Shown here in pieces: positions 16,395 through 24,232 of a DNA stretch of 24,283 bases. This DNA comes from a bacterium (GTDB taxonomy: Bacteria; UBA9089; JAHJRX01). Numbering within the stretch: the first letter of the stretch is position 1; every line of letters begins with the position of its first letter. Both the position numbers and the translations under genes were made by a program. Where the stretch lies: positions 1 through 24,283 of the forward strand of contig JASEGW010000009.1 in the NCBI GenBank assembly GCA_030017825.1, given 5' to 3'. The notes under the pieces were generated by a model. The model saw only the letters and a program-made list of their open reading frames with translations, was not told where the DNA came from and did not search any database.

Positions 16395-19300
16395 TTAACT
16401 TCCTCAAAAGTATTTTCATCTATATACACCAACCATCCTTCAACCTTTTTATCTGGATAAATTTCAGCAAGAAAATTCATATAAGTAGTCACCTGCTTTT
16501 GATGTTCAGCAGATTGTGGTTCTCCGGTCTTAAATTCAATGGCTAATACTTTTTCAGGGAATATTAAAATACGGTCTGCTCGATAACGAAGCCCTTGAGC
16601 ATCTACTATCTCTTTTTCACAATAAACCGTAGTCTCACCTGGCAAAACAAACCATTTTCTTATACTTTCATTGTTAAAAAACTGTTTCATTAGAGGAACT
16701 ATTTCTTTTTGAGCTTCACTAAGAGAAGTAAATATGTCTTTAAGTTCCTCATTCCACTCTGGGGATAGTTTTTTTAGATTAGCCAAAAAATCATGGATAA
16801 GTATTCCTCTTTCTTGGGCTATTTTGCTTTTTGTATCTATCAGCTCATTTTTATCTATAAGTGGACGGTGGAGCTTATCTTGCCATTCATTGATAAGAGG
16901 AAGATGGATATGTTTCTCCTTCTTTAAAGGATGCTTTGGTAGTCTTGAAACAGGACTTCCTGACTCAAAAATAGGCTCCTCAAAGAGAATTGGAGGGTAA
17001 AACTTTTGAGGCATGCGTTCGTAATTTGATATGAATATATAAAGCTCATCTTTAGCCCGAGTTGTAGCTACATAAAAAGTATTCAGCTCATTTATTAGCT
17101 GTAAAGTAAATTTATCTTTGTAAAGTTGTCTTAGTTTTGAGGAGGCCTTGCAGCGATTTTTGTTAATACGATAAGGTATGATGTCATCATTGTCTTTTTC
17201 ATATATTTCGGTAATAGGAGCATTATTTAAATAAGTAAAAGGACTGATAACTACTGAGAATCCAAGCCCCTTTGCTTTGTGAATAGTTTGCACTTTTATA
17301 GCATCAGCATATTCAGGCAAAACGACCTGGAAAATCTCTTTTTTATCTTCAGGATTACTCCAGAAAGCAAGGAATGCTTTAAGGCTGTTTTTTCCTTCTG
17401 ATTCACATTGTTTTAAAACTTCCAGAAGTTGATAAAAAAAGCCTTCTTTATCTGGAAAATTATAAAATACATTATATTTTTTTAAGATACGGCTAACCAA
17501 GTCATAAGGAGGTAGAAATCCAACTACATACATATATTCCTTTAAATAGTCTAGCCATATTTGAGGAAACTTATCTCTAAATAAAACATAAAGTGGTTTT
17601 TCATATCTTCGATTTTGCAGAAGAAATGAAAATATTGTTTGATGGTCAAGTGAGCTTGCCTTAAGAAAAATATCTCCTGATATGAATGAGGCAAAAGAAA
17701 AATTATCAATGGGTGAATCTAAGAATAGTAAAAAACTAACTATTTCTTGCACTAAATTGTTTGAGGAAATGTCCAGAGTTTTTTCTGAAGCTACAGGAAT
17801 ATTTGCTCCTGATAGAACTCCTGTAATCCAGGAAGCTTCCATGTTTGTTCTAACCAGGATAGCAATGTTACCTGGAGAAAAACGCTTAAGAATATCATTC
17901 TTAAGCAGTCCAATAAGACGTTTTTCAATCTCTAAATCTAAATCCTCTTTTTTTAAAGGTTTATCAGGAGAAATCTTTTCCACTTTTATCAACCCTCCTT
18001 TTTGCTCTTCTTTTTGTTCAACTTCTTGAGGAGGTTGAGCATAAGTTTTAAGAATTAGCGGTAGGTCAATAGATTCTTCAGCTAATCCACATGAATTTAT
18101 CCAAAGCGTGAGGTTTTCTTTGGAAAAGATTTGATTGACAAAAGAGACAATATTTTCTCGGCTGCGGTAGTTTATTTCTGGAGATTCTTCATTAATATAT
18201 TTTTCTTCCACACTGGTAAATTCATACTTTGCTTCGTCAAAAAGAGAGCTTTCGCTTCCTCTAAATCCATAGATAGATTGTTTCTTATCTCCAACATAGA
18301 AGAGAGAGCCTTTTTTAGAGAGGGTTTCTTCGATAAGGGGAAATAGGTTTTCCCATTGAAGTCGGTTAGTATCTTGGAATTCGTCTATAAAAAAATGTGA
18401 TATGCGATCGCCAAGATGAAAATAAATTTCGGGGACAATTTCTTGTTTCTCAAGGAATGATTTTAGCTGTATATTTAGATCTTCAATAAAGATAATTTGT
18501 TGCTGCTTCTTGAAAGATTGAATGCCCTTGTCAAAAAGGGTAATAATTTTAATAAAAGGTGCAAAGTGGTAATGAGAAATTATTTCAGCTAAAGAGGAAA
18601 TATCATTTTGAATTTTTTGCCACATTTTTTCATGAGTGGTGGTAACAACTGAGCCTTTTTTGCAAATCTCCTCAATTGACTCCTTATAGAACATCTGGCT
18701 GCTCCAAGGTTCTTTTTTATCCTCAATAAATGCTGTAGCTGCCTTAATAAAATGTTGGTTAAAGATTAATTCATGTTTGCCTTTTTCAAGAAGCCTTTTA
18801 ACAGATTTAGTTAAAAGATTGTATCTGTCTTCCTTATCCTGGTAAGAGAAAATCTTCTTTATTTTATATCCCTTTACCTTTCTTAACTTGTTAATATTTT
18901 CAATGATTACTCCTCTTATATCCCAACCAAGCTCTGGATTAATATCTAAAAGTTCATTTAGTAAGTCAAGAAAAGAGAGAGTAATTTCGTTATGTTTATT
19001 ATATGGATGGGGAGAGACTTGAGATAGAAGCTCATCAAGGACAAAATTAACCGCAAAAGAGGAGTCTAAAACTATCTCAAAATAAGGAGGAATGTCCAGC
19101 TCTAATGCAGAAGCCGTGGTTATTGAGGTAAGAAAGGAGTCTATTGTTTGTATCTTAAAGTCTGAATATTTATCAAGTATTTCCTTAAGCTTAATCTCTG
19201 CTAAATGTTTTTGGTAGGAGTCGCCAAGAGCAATACTTTTAAGTTTTAAGATGATTCTTTCTTTCATCTCTAAAGCAGCTTTGTTGGTAAAAGTAATGGC

Positions 19301-19435
19301 TAATATATTTCGAGGAGAAGCAGCTATAGAAGAGGAGAGAATAAATTCTACATATCTCTCAGAAAGCTTAAAAGTCTTACCTGAACCAGCTGAAGCTGTT
19401 ATGACTTGAATATGAGGAAAATTAATGTTGTTCAT
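16382..19435 (-). CDS. addA: AddA-like UvrD-family helicase-nuclease
   Basis: A 1017-aa superfamily 1 (UvrD/RecB-type) 3'-5' helicase with a C-terminal nuclease, for processing DNA double-strand ends before recombination. Motifs in order: Walker A 'ASAGSGKT' (14-21); Ia 'ILAITFTNKAA'; II 'DEFQDT' (351-356); III 'GDKKQSIYGFRG' (~381-392); V 'QTIHKAKGLGF' (His719); VI 'FYVATTRAKDELYIF'. The nuclease domain has Asp954 ('RADRIL') and Glu967-x-Lys969 ('AIEFKTG'), followed by a Gln motif region 'HQKQVTTYM'. All catalytic residues are therefore present. It precedes addB with a 13-bp overlap. Upstream of its ATG there is no good Shine-Dalgarno, and the 113 bp back to a mobile-element copy contain a long palindrome. 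RecB is the alternative name, but the AddB-type partner favours AddA. Confidence 0.9.
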   Translation of the reverse strand: MNNINFPHIQVITASAGSGKTFKLSERYVEFILSSSIAASPRNILAITFTNKAALEMKERIILKLKSIALGDSYQKHLAEIKLKEILDKYSDFKIQTIDSFLTSITTASALELDIPPYFEIVLDSSFAVNFVLDELLSQVSPHPYNKHNEITLSFLDLLNELLDINPELGWDIRGVIIENINKLRKVKGYKIKKIFSYQDKEDRYNLLTKSVKRLLEKGKHELIFNQHFIKAATAFIEDKKEPWSSQMFYKESIEEICKKGSVVTTTHEKMWQKIQNDISSLAEIISHYHFAPFIKIITLFDKGIQSFKKQQQIIFIEDLNIQLKSFLEKQEIVPEIYFHLGDRISHFFIDEFQDTNRLQWENLFPLIEETLSKKGSLFYVGDKKQSIYGFRGSESSLFDEAKYEFTSVEEKYINEESPEINYRSRENIVSFVNQIFSKENLTLWINSCGLAEESIDLPLILKTYAQPPQEVEQKEEQKGGLIKVEKISPDKPLKKEDLDLEIEKRLIGLLKNDILKRFSPGNIAILVRTNMEASWITGVLSGANIPVASEKTLDISSNNLVQEIVSFLLFLDSPIDNFSFASFISGDIFLKASSLDHQTIFSFLLQNRRYEKPLYVLFRDKFPQIWLDYLKEYMYVVGFLPPYDLVSRILKKYNVFYNFPDKEGFFYQLLEVLKQCESEGKNSLKAFLAFWSNPEDKKEIFQVVLPEYADAIKVQTIHKAKGLGFSVVISPFTYLNNAPITEIYEKDNDDIIPYRINKNRCKASSKLRQLYKDKFTLQLINELNTFYVATTRAKDELYIFISNYERMPQKFYPPILFEEPIFESGSPVSRLPKHPLKKEKHIHLPLINEWQDKLHRPLIDKNELIDTKSKIAQERGILIHDFLANLKKLSPEWNEELKDIFTSLSEAQKEIVPLMKQFFNNESIRKWFVLPGETTVYCEKEIVDAQGLRYRADRILIFPEKVLAIEFKTGEPQSAEHQKQVTTYMNFLAEIYPDKKVEGWLVYIDENTFEEVKWEK

Positions 19436-19508
19436 TAAGTTGTTTTATAGATATTTTGCTTTAATTTAGGCAATTTTGCCTATTTCTAAATTCTGTTGTA
19501 TCAGGTTA

Positions 19509-19540
19509 TTTATTAACTCAAACTAGTTTGAGTTAATAAA
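19509..19540. repeat. Perfect 32-bp palindrome
   Basis: Each 16-bp arm reads TTTATTAACTCAAACT on its strand, meeting at CTAG with no mismatch and no spacer. It lies between lpxA (ends 19792, minus) and addA (starts 19435, minus), 8 bp outside the mobile element at 19549. A U-tract does not follow on the minus strand, so it is not a textbook terminator, though a cruciform or hairpin could still stop the lpx transcript. An operator for addA is another option. Confidence 0.75.
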
Positions 19541-19548
19541 GTTTATTT

Positions 19549-19792
19549 GTAACTATTCAGCATAAACCTAAGTTTAAAAATTAGTATTTCTGAGCATTAA
19601 TTGAAATTAGGAAAATATTTAATTTTTAAAGAAAAAGAAGAAATTTTGTTTGAGACAAGAGGTCGAGTTTAATTTCTTCTCTTTAAAAATTATGTATTTT
19701 CCGTTAAGATTTTAATTTGGCGAAGAAATATTAATTTTTAAACTTCGCACTAAGGAAATATGTTGTTATATTGAACATTGCTGAATAGTTAC
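19549..19792 (+). mobile_element. MITE-like fold-back element, copy 2 (longest, 244 bp)
   Basis: Both ends carry intact terminal inverted repeats: GTAACTATTCAGCA at 19549-19562 and its complement at 19779-19792. Inside, the two arms continue as an imperfect palindrome. AAGTTTAAAAATTAGTATTT near the left has a right-arm counterpart differing at one base, and GGAAAATA..TAATTTTTAAAGA is present in both arms. The right arm has about 33 extra bases absent from the left. There is no open reading frame. Flanks GTTTATTT and TACAAATC do not match, so no target duplication survives. Its last base is the G of the lpxA stop codon TAG. Confidence 0.82.
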
Positions 19793-20598
19793 TACAAATC
19801 ATCAAAATTACCATTTCCTTGGATCTCCTGACCTCTGCAAATACCTCTTTCCGAGTTTTGAACAAACTGTATTAAGTGATTTACATAATTATCGTTTTTT
19901 ATATCTTCTTCAATCTTTCTCAAAGCTTTGGAGATGCTAATTCCAGAACGAAATATCAATCTATAAGCTCTTTTCAATTTCTTTCTCGAGTCTTCAGAAA
20001 TGCCTGCTCTCAAAAGACCTACTGAGTTTAAACTATAAGTTCGAGCAGGGTGTCCATCTACTAAAATATAAGGAGGAACATCTTGAACTACTTTGGAATT
20101 CCCACCAATCATAGATAAAGTCCCAATGCGCACAAACTGATGAACAACAACTGAACCTGAAATAAAGGATTTATCTTCAACTATCACATGACCGGCAATA
20201 CTTGCAAAATTAGACACAACAACTTCGTTTCCTATCTCACAGTTATGTGCAACATGAGCTCCTACCATAAAAAAATTACCATCACCTACCATAGTAGTTC
20301 CCTCAGCATTATTGCCCCGATGCATAGTAACATATTCTCTTATAATATTGTTTTTTCCTATAGTTAGATAGGACCGTTCTCCTTGAAACTTTTTATCTTG
20401 AGCTATGTTTCCTAAAACTGCTCCAGAATAAACTACACAATCCTGGCCAATAGTAGTCCATTTTTTAATCACTACATTTGAATCTATCTTGACGTCATCA
20501 TTAATGACTACATCTTCTTCTATGACAGAATAAGGACCAATACTCACATTCTTGCCAATTTCTGCCTTAGGATGAATAATAGCTGCTTTGTGTATCAA
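19792..20598 (-). CDS. lpxA: UDP-N-acetylglucosamine O-acyltransferase LpxA
   Basis: Transfers a 3-hydroxyacyl chain from ACP to the 3-OH of UDP-GlcNAc, the first lipid A step, in the cytosol. It is 268 aa of left-handed beta-helix hexapeptides beginning 'MIHKAAIIHPKAEIGKNVSIGP', which aligns with LpxA N-termini and supports the TTG start (AAGGA upstream). The catalytic base is His118 in 'GAHVAHNCEIGN', equivalent to E. coli His125. 'VPPYILVDGHPARTYSLN' is diagnostic for LpxA against LpxD. After the usual end near 'SERGICR' the protein runs on for ~13 more residues ('GQEIQGNGNFDDL') to a TAG whose G is the terminal base of a mobile element, so the tail may have been reshaped by insertion. The fabZ stop is 37 bp upstream. 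Confidence 0.95.
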   Translation of the reverse strand: MIHKAAIIHPKAEIGKNVSIGPYSVIEEDVVINDDVKIDSNVVIKKWTTIGQDCVVYSGAVLGNIAQDKKFQGERSYLTIGKNNIIREYVTMHRGNNAEGTTMVGDGNFFMVGAHVAHNCEIGNEVVVSNFASIAGHVIVEDKSFISGSVVVHQFVRIGTLSMIGGNSKVVQDVPPYILVDGHPARTYSLNSVGLLRAGISEDSRKKLKRAYRLIFRSGISISKALRKIEEDIKNDNYVNHLIQFVQNSERGICRGQEIQGNGNFDDL

Positions 20599-20635
20599 TT
20601 ATTTTCCTTTCTTGTTTTTATTTTTTACCTCTTAA

Positions 20636-21061
20636 CTATTCACCTATGGCAAACATAATTTCAGCCTCAGCTACTTTCTTCCCCTCTACAAAGGCCTCTC
20701 CGTATACCTTGCCCATACGCTCTCGCACCCGTATGGGTTTTATTTCCATAACTAATTGATCCCCAGGAACTACTGGTTTGCGAAATCTTATCTTATCTAT
20801 TCCCATGAAATACACCAACTTCCCTCTATTTTTTTTTTCAGAAAGCAGGAGCACGCCTCCAGTTTGGGCCATAGCTTCTACTATTAGGACCCCTGGCATA
20901 ATAGGTCGTCCTGGAAAATGCCCTTTAAAAAACTCTTCATTGGCAGTTACATTTTTAACCCCTACAATTTTTACTCCTGGTTCCATTTCTATAATCTTAT
21001 CTATTAATAAAAACGGATATCTATGGGGTAATATTTCTTTGATTTGATTAATATCTAACAA
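20636..21061 (-). CDS. fabZ: 3-hydroxyacyl-ACP dehydratase FabZ
   Basis: Dehydrates 3-hydroxyacyl-ACP in fatty acid elongation. It competes with LpxA/LpxD for the same substrate, which explains its place in lpx clusters. The 141-aa hot-dog fold has 'ILPHRYPFLLIDKI' at the N-terminus and the active-site helix 'GHFPGRPIMPGVLIVEAMAQ', with His48 and Glu62 as the catalytic pair. The start codon is TTG (21061-21059), chosen because GGAGGAG lies at the right distance and the protein begins at the conserved 'LDINQIKEILPHR'. It is a stand-alone gene, not fused to lpxC as in Bacteroidetes. A 347-bp gap carrying a mobile element separates it from lpxC. Confidence 0.95.
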   Translation of the reverse strand: MLDINQIKEILPHRYPFLLIDKIIEMEPGVKIVGVKNVTANEEFFKGHFPGRPIMPGVLIVEAMAQTGGVLLLSEKKNRGKLVYFMGIDKIRFRKPVVPGDQLVMEIKPIRVRERMGKVYGEAFVEGKKVAEAEIMFAIGE

Positions 21062-21070
21062 TTATCTCCT
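21062..21070 (-). promoter_or_regulatory. Strong ribosome-binding site fixing the TTG start of fabZ
   Basis: On the minus strand GGAGGAG is followed four bases later by TTG. It is the strongest Shine-Dalgarno in the lpx cluster and decides the non-ATG start. Confidence 0.75.
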
Positions 21071-21285
21071 CCTTGCTTTTGACTTTATAAAACACAATTA
21101 ACACCGATATTTTCAGTTATTAGTTTTTCCTCCTTGTTATGCAACCTTTTATCTGTCATAAACCAATAGAAAGCTTTGTACCAATAAAATAAAACTAAGA
21201 TCTTCACTAAGTGTTTAATAACTACAAAAAGAAAGAAAATTATTTTTTATAACCTTGCAAATACAAAACTCTGAGCTTTTTAACA
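21071..21285. other. lpxC-fabZ intergenic region flanking the inserted element
   Basis: Together with the inserted element and its right flank, this makes a 347-bp gene-free gap (21062-21408) in an otherwise tight operon. It contains a second AAGGAGGAAAAA on the minus strand (around 21126-21138), but no convincing open frame or start codon follows it at proper spacing. It could mark the relic of a lost small gene. I see no clear promoter or terminator. Confidence 0.4.
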
Positions 21286-21369
21286 TATCTTTAGTAACTA
21301 TTCAGCATAAACTTCGCACTAAGGAAATATGTTGTTATATTGAACATTGCTGAATAGTTACTATCTTTA
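21286..21369 (+). mobile_element. MITE-like element, copy 3, with perfect 8-bp target duplication
   Basis: The element is 21294-21361 (68 bp), bounded by GTAACTATTCAGCA and its complement. It is flanked by TATCTTTA on both sides (21286-21293 and 21362-21369), a perfect 8-bp target-site duplication. Its right 54 bp (21308-21361) are identical to 19739-19792 of copy 2. Its left 19 bp match copy 2's left end and then jump at the shared pentamer TAAAC, so it looks like an internal-deletion derivative of the longer form. It has no coding capacity. It sits between lpxC and fabZ without cutting either gene. Confidence 0.9.
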
Positions 21370-21408
21370 CATACTCTACAGCTAAAAAAATATTCTTGTT
21401 TAATAAAT

Positions 21409-22227
21409 TTATATTTTGTATTTTTCTACAATCTTTTTAGCTAATTTAATATTTAAATCATGCCCTGATTTAAGAGCAATAAAATGCCCTACAATAGAAC
21501 ATCCAACTAAAGATATATCCCCGATTAAATCTAATATTTTATGTCTAACTAACTCATTTTCAAAACGTAGATTGTCGTTTAATATTCTATCTTTTCCTAT
21601 TACCACAGCATTTTCTAAACTTCCACCTTTTATTAATCCTTTTTTTCTTAGGTCCTCTACCTCAGATAAAAAACCAAAGGTCCTTGCAGGAGCTATTTCC
21701 TTAACAAACATTTCCTCATTAATGCTAAAAAATGCATACTGAAGACCTATCACACTGTCATTATGCTCTATAAGATAGGTTATTTTAAATTCATCGGCAG
21801 GCAAAACAATAATTTGCCGATCATTTTCTTCTATCCACAACGGACTATCAATTTTTATAGCTTCTTTTTTTGCTTCCTGTTCTATAATCTCAGCATCTTT
21901 AATTAAATCAACATATGTTTTACTACTACCATCACCAATAGGAAGCTCTGGGCCCTCCAATTCAATATAAACATTATCTATCTTGCATCCTGATAAAGCA
22001 GCTAAAATATGCTCTACAGTGCGAACCTCAATACCATTTTCTCTTAAAACAACTTCTCGATCACTCTTTATTACATTTAAAACGCATGCTTTTACAGTTC
22101 CTTTTTCTTTTATCTTAAACTTAATGCCTGTATATACAGGAGCAGGAAGCAACGTAAGAAAAGCATCCTCCCCAGAATGCAAACCAATACCTCTATATCT
22201 AACTTTATTCTTTATGGTTTTTTGCAT
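21409..22227 (-). CDS. lpxC: UDP-3-O-acyl-GlcNAc deacetylase LpxC
   Basis: Zinc hydrolase that removes the N-acetyl group of UDP-3-O-acyl-GlcNAc, the first committed lipid A step. The 272 aa begin with the standard 'MQKTIKNKVRYRGIGLHSG'. Zinc ligands are His73 ('RTVEHILAAL'), His229 and Asp233 ('RHKILDLIGD'). Glu72 and His256 ('KSGHDLN') are the catalytic acid-base residues. All are in place. It is not fused to fabZ. The start overlaps the lpxD 3' end by 23 bp, so translational coupling is likely; no strong ribosome-binding site of its own is visible. The length is slightly shorter than the E. coli protein (305 aa), consistent with a minimal C-terminus. Confidence 0.96.
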   Translation of the reverse strand: MQKTIKNKVRYRGIGLHSGEDAFLTLLPAPVYTGIKFKIKEKGTVKACVLNVIKSDREVVLRENGIEVRTVEHILAALSGCKIDNVYIELEGPELPIGDGSSKTYVDLIKDAEIIEQEAKKEAIKIDSPLWIEENDRQIIVLPADEFKITYLIEHNDSVIGLQYAFFSINEEMFVKEIAPARTFGFLSEVEDLRKKGLIKGGSLENAVVIGKDRILNDNLRFENELVRHKILDLIGDISLVGCSIVGHFIALKSGHDLNIKLAKKIVEKYKI

Positions 22228-23239
22228 TTTTTAAAACTTGTATCTCTTTTTCTAAACAACGAATCTTCTCCAAATGTTTTGGCAGCCTATTTATGATAGC
22301 TTTTAATTTTTGTTCTTCCTTATGAGGTTTGGCTGGAAATCCTGATACAAAAGATCCCTCTGGAACGTCTTTGGTCACAACGCAACGAGCAGCGATAACG
22401 CTATCTTTACCTATGTTAACATGATCCACAATACCTGCTTGTCCGGCAATAATTACCCCATCTCCAATGCTAACACTTCCTGATATTCCAACTTGGGCTA
22501 CAATAATACAATTCTTACCAATCTTTACATTATGGGCTACATGAACTAAGTTATCTATTTTACTTCCCTGTCCAATTATTGTAGAACCAACAGTTGCCCT
22601 ATCTATAGTAACTCCTGCTCCAATTTCTACTTCATCTTCAATAATCACATTTCCATTTTGAGGAATTTTGTAATGTTTTCCTTTTTCCTGAACATATCCA
22701 AATCCATCACTACCAATTACAGCCCCGCTATGAATTCTAACTTTTCGACCAATACAAGTTCTTTCTCTAATGGTCACGTGAGGATAAATCTTAGCATGAG
22801 GCCCAACAATAGAAAAACATCCCACATAGGAACAAGGCATAATAGTAGCTTTATCCCCAATTTCAACATTATTTTCCACTACAACACAAGCCCCAACAGA
22901 AACTCCTATACCAATTTTTACATTTTCTCCAATAATTGCTGAGGGATGAATACCAGAATAAGTCTTATATTCTACAGTAAACAGTTCTAAAGCCTTGGCA
23001 AATGCTAATTTGGGATTTTTAACCCTTATTCCTGATACGCCCTCTAAAATCTCAATACTATCAGGAATTAATAAAGCTCTTACTTTTGATACAAGAGCTT
23101 TATTAGCATTTTCTTTATCTAAGACTAATACCAAGCTTCCTTCACTTGCATTTTCTATATTTGTTATATTTGTTATTCGGCAATTTTTATCACCAAAAAC
23201 TATTCCTTCAATTTTTTGTGCAATCTGCCACAATTTCAT
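22205..23239 (-). CDS. lpxD: UDP-3-O-acyl-glucosamine N-acyltransferase LpxD
   Basis: Adds the second 3-hydroxyacyl chain, to the 2-amino group of UDP-3-O-acyl-GlcN, in the cytosol. The 344-aa protein has the three expected parts: an N-terminal uridine-binding domain (1-~95, ending 'KTYSGIHPSAIIG'), a long hexapeptide beta-helix, and a C-terminal helix (~310-344, 'LPKHLEKIRCLEKEIQVLK'). The catalytic histidine is His236 in 'DNLVHVAHNV', matching E. coli His239. 'IGSDGFGY' and 'TIDRATVG' are LpxD signatures. It lies 18 bp after the Skp gene and overlaps lpxC by 23 bp. LpxA is the only close alternative fold, and the N-terminal domain rules it out. Confidence 0.96.
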   Translation of the reverse strand: MKLWQIAQKIEGIVFGDKNCRITNITNIENASEGSLVLVLDKENANKALVSKVRALLIPDSIEILEGVSGIRVKNPKLAFAKALELFTVEYKTYSGIHPSAIIGENVKIGIGVSVGACVVVENNVEIGDKATIMPCSYVGCFSIVGPHAKIYPHVTIRERTCIGRKVRIHSGAVIGSDGFGYVQEKGKHYKIPQNGNVIIEDEVEIGAGVTIDRATVGSTIIGQGSKIDNLVHVAHNVKIGKNCIIVAQVGISGSVSIGDGVIIAGQAGIVDHVNIGKDSVIAARCVVTKDVPEGSFVSGFPAKPHKEEQKLKAIINRLPKHLEKIRCLEKEIQVLKNAKNHKE

Positions 23240-23257
23240 AGTTAATCTTTATTTCCA

Positions 23258-23785
23258 TCACTGCTTTTTATTTAAAATATCAATAACTTTCTGCGTTAAG
23301 TTAATCTCTTCTATTCCATATAAGACCATACTTTTATCTACCACTATACTTACCCCTTCTTTAACAGCAATATCTTCTATTACTTCGTAAATAATTTTAA
23401 TTATTCTTTGAGTCTGATCCTGTTCTTCTTTTAACAAGCCACTTTTTATTGTATCAGCAAATTTCTGTATAGCTAATTTTTTTTGTTTAATTACAGCTTC
23501 CCTTTTAGCTTTTTCTTGTTCGCTAAGCATTATAGCTTCTTTAAGTTCTCTTTCTAGTTTTTCTATCTCTTTCTGTTTCTTTTCTATTTCTGTTTTCTTG
23601 CTTTTTATCTCATCATTAAGAATACCGGTAACTCTCTTAGTCTCTTTAAATTGATCAAAAACCTGAGCAATATCTACATAAGCAATCTTTGTTAGAGAAG
23701 TAGCATTAATATTAACTACTCCTAATATATTAACTATTCCTAATAAAAAAAAGATGACTACAAAAGATGCAAATCTATATTTCAT
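23258..23785 (-). CDS. skp: OmpH/Skp-family periplasmic chaperone
   Basis: A 175-aa secreted protein. Residues 1-~29 are a signal peptide (basic 'MKYR', then a long hydrophobic core, with a plausible cleavage after 'NINA'). The mature protein starts with the OmpH signature 'KIAYVDIAQVFDQF'. A long Lys/Glu coiled coil follows (~55-115, 'KKTEIEKKQKEIEKLERELKEA'), then 'ADTIKSGLLKEEQDQTQRIIKIIYEVIEDIAVKEGVSIVVDKSMVLYG' content typical of the family. Skp holds unfolded outer-membrane proteins in the periplasm as a trimer. It heads the lpx cluster as in many diderms, and GGAGG precedes its ATG. The bamA gene that commonly lies upstream is not seen; a transposase remnant is there instead. Upstream 23786-23924 includes a short direct repeat of GGATACCCTT. 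Confidence 0.9.
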   Translation of the reverse strand: MKYRFASFVVIFFLLGIVNILGVVNINATSLTKIAYVDIAQVFDQFKETKRVTGILNDEIKSKKTEIEKKQKEIEKLERELKEAIMLSEQEKAKREAVIKQKKLAIQKFADTIKSGLLKEEQDQTQRIIKIIYEVIEDIAVKEGVSIVVDKSMVLYGIEEINLTQKVIDILNKKQ

Positions 23786-23924
23786 TTATTTCCTCCATAG
23801 TTTATTGGATACCCTTGGATACCCTTACTGATCTTTAACAGTTAAAAAAACTAAGTTGTGTAGTTTCAACTACATATCTATACCGAAAAAGTTCTTGGCA
23901 CTACCAATTGTCCTTTGACATAAT

Positions 23925-24232
23925 TTATATCTCTCGAATTGTAGGAGGAATAGCAACACCAACAGCCTGAAAGACCTTGCCACATGTACCAAGACATTGG
24001 CTGCGGATGGCCAAGCGTTTACCATTCTCTTCTATGACGGTCTCTTGAAGAGATTTCAAATCCTGTTTAATATCGGCCCATTCAAAGATATGGCCAGCAG
24101 TCTCAAGACGTCGATTTAGCTCTTTCAAGAGTACCAGGGCCAGGAAGCTACAAAATACATGACCCCTGATGGTTTCATCTTGTTGGTGAAATATAGGACG
24201 GGTATCAATGACAGACTTGATATATCTATGGC
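23925..24232 (-). pseudogene. IS1634/IS4-type transposase, C-terminal remnant
   Basis: Reading leftward from about 24232, the frame gives 'RYIKSVIDTRPIFHQQDET', 'IRGHVFCSFLALVLLKELNRR', then 'GHIFEWADIKQDL' and 'GTCGKVFQAVGVAIPP', ending with a stop at 23925. This is the C-terminal end of an IS1634-like DDE transposase, including the conserved stretch after the last catalytic acidic residue. Upstream, 24233-24283 has stops in this frame (TGA, TAA, TAA), and the other open frame ('DEKATQEAKTQQTKV') does not look like the expected transposase sequence. The 5' part is therefore missing or frameshifted, and the copy is dead unless the window edge hides a rearrangement. Its G+C seems higher than the neighbours, consistent with foreign origin. 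The inverted-repeat end of the element was not identified. Confidence 0.75.

Noticed and set aside
17682..18346. Plus-strand open frames inside the AddA-like gene
   Set aside because: They are antisense to a conserved helicase with all motifs, and their translations resemble no protein family.
19541..19800. Target-site duplication around mobile-element copy 2
   Set aside because: The two 8-bp flanks (GTTTATTT and TACAAATC) do not match, so none is claimed.
21071..21145. A possible tiny gene behind the second AAGGAGG between lpxC and fabZ
   Set aside because: No ATG, GTG or TTG occurs at usable spacing. The only open frame is about 18 codons and runs into fabZ in another frame.
23915..23932. 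TTGACA as a plus-strand promoter
   Set aside because: No -10 box at 16-18 bp spacing, and it would fire into the antisense side of the transposase remnant.
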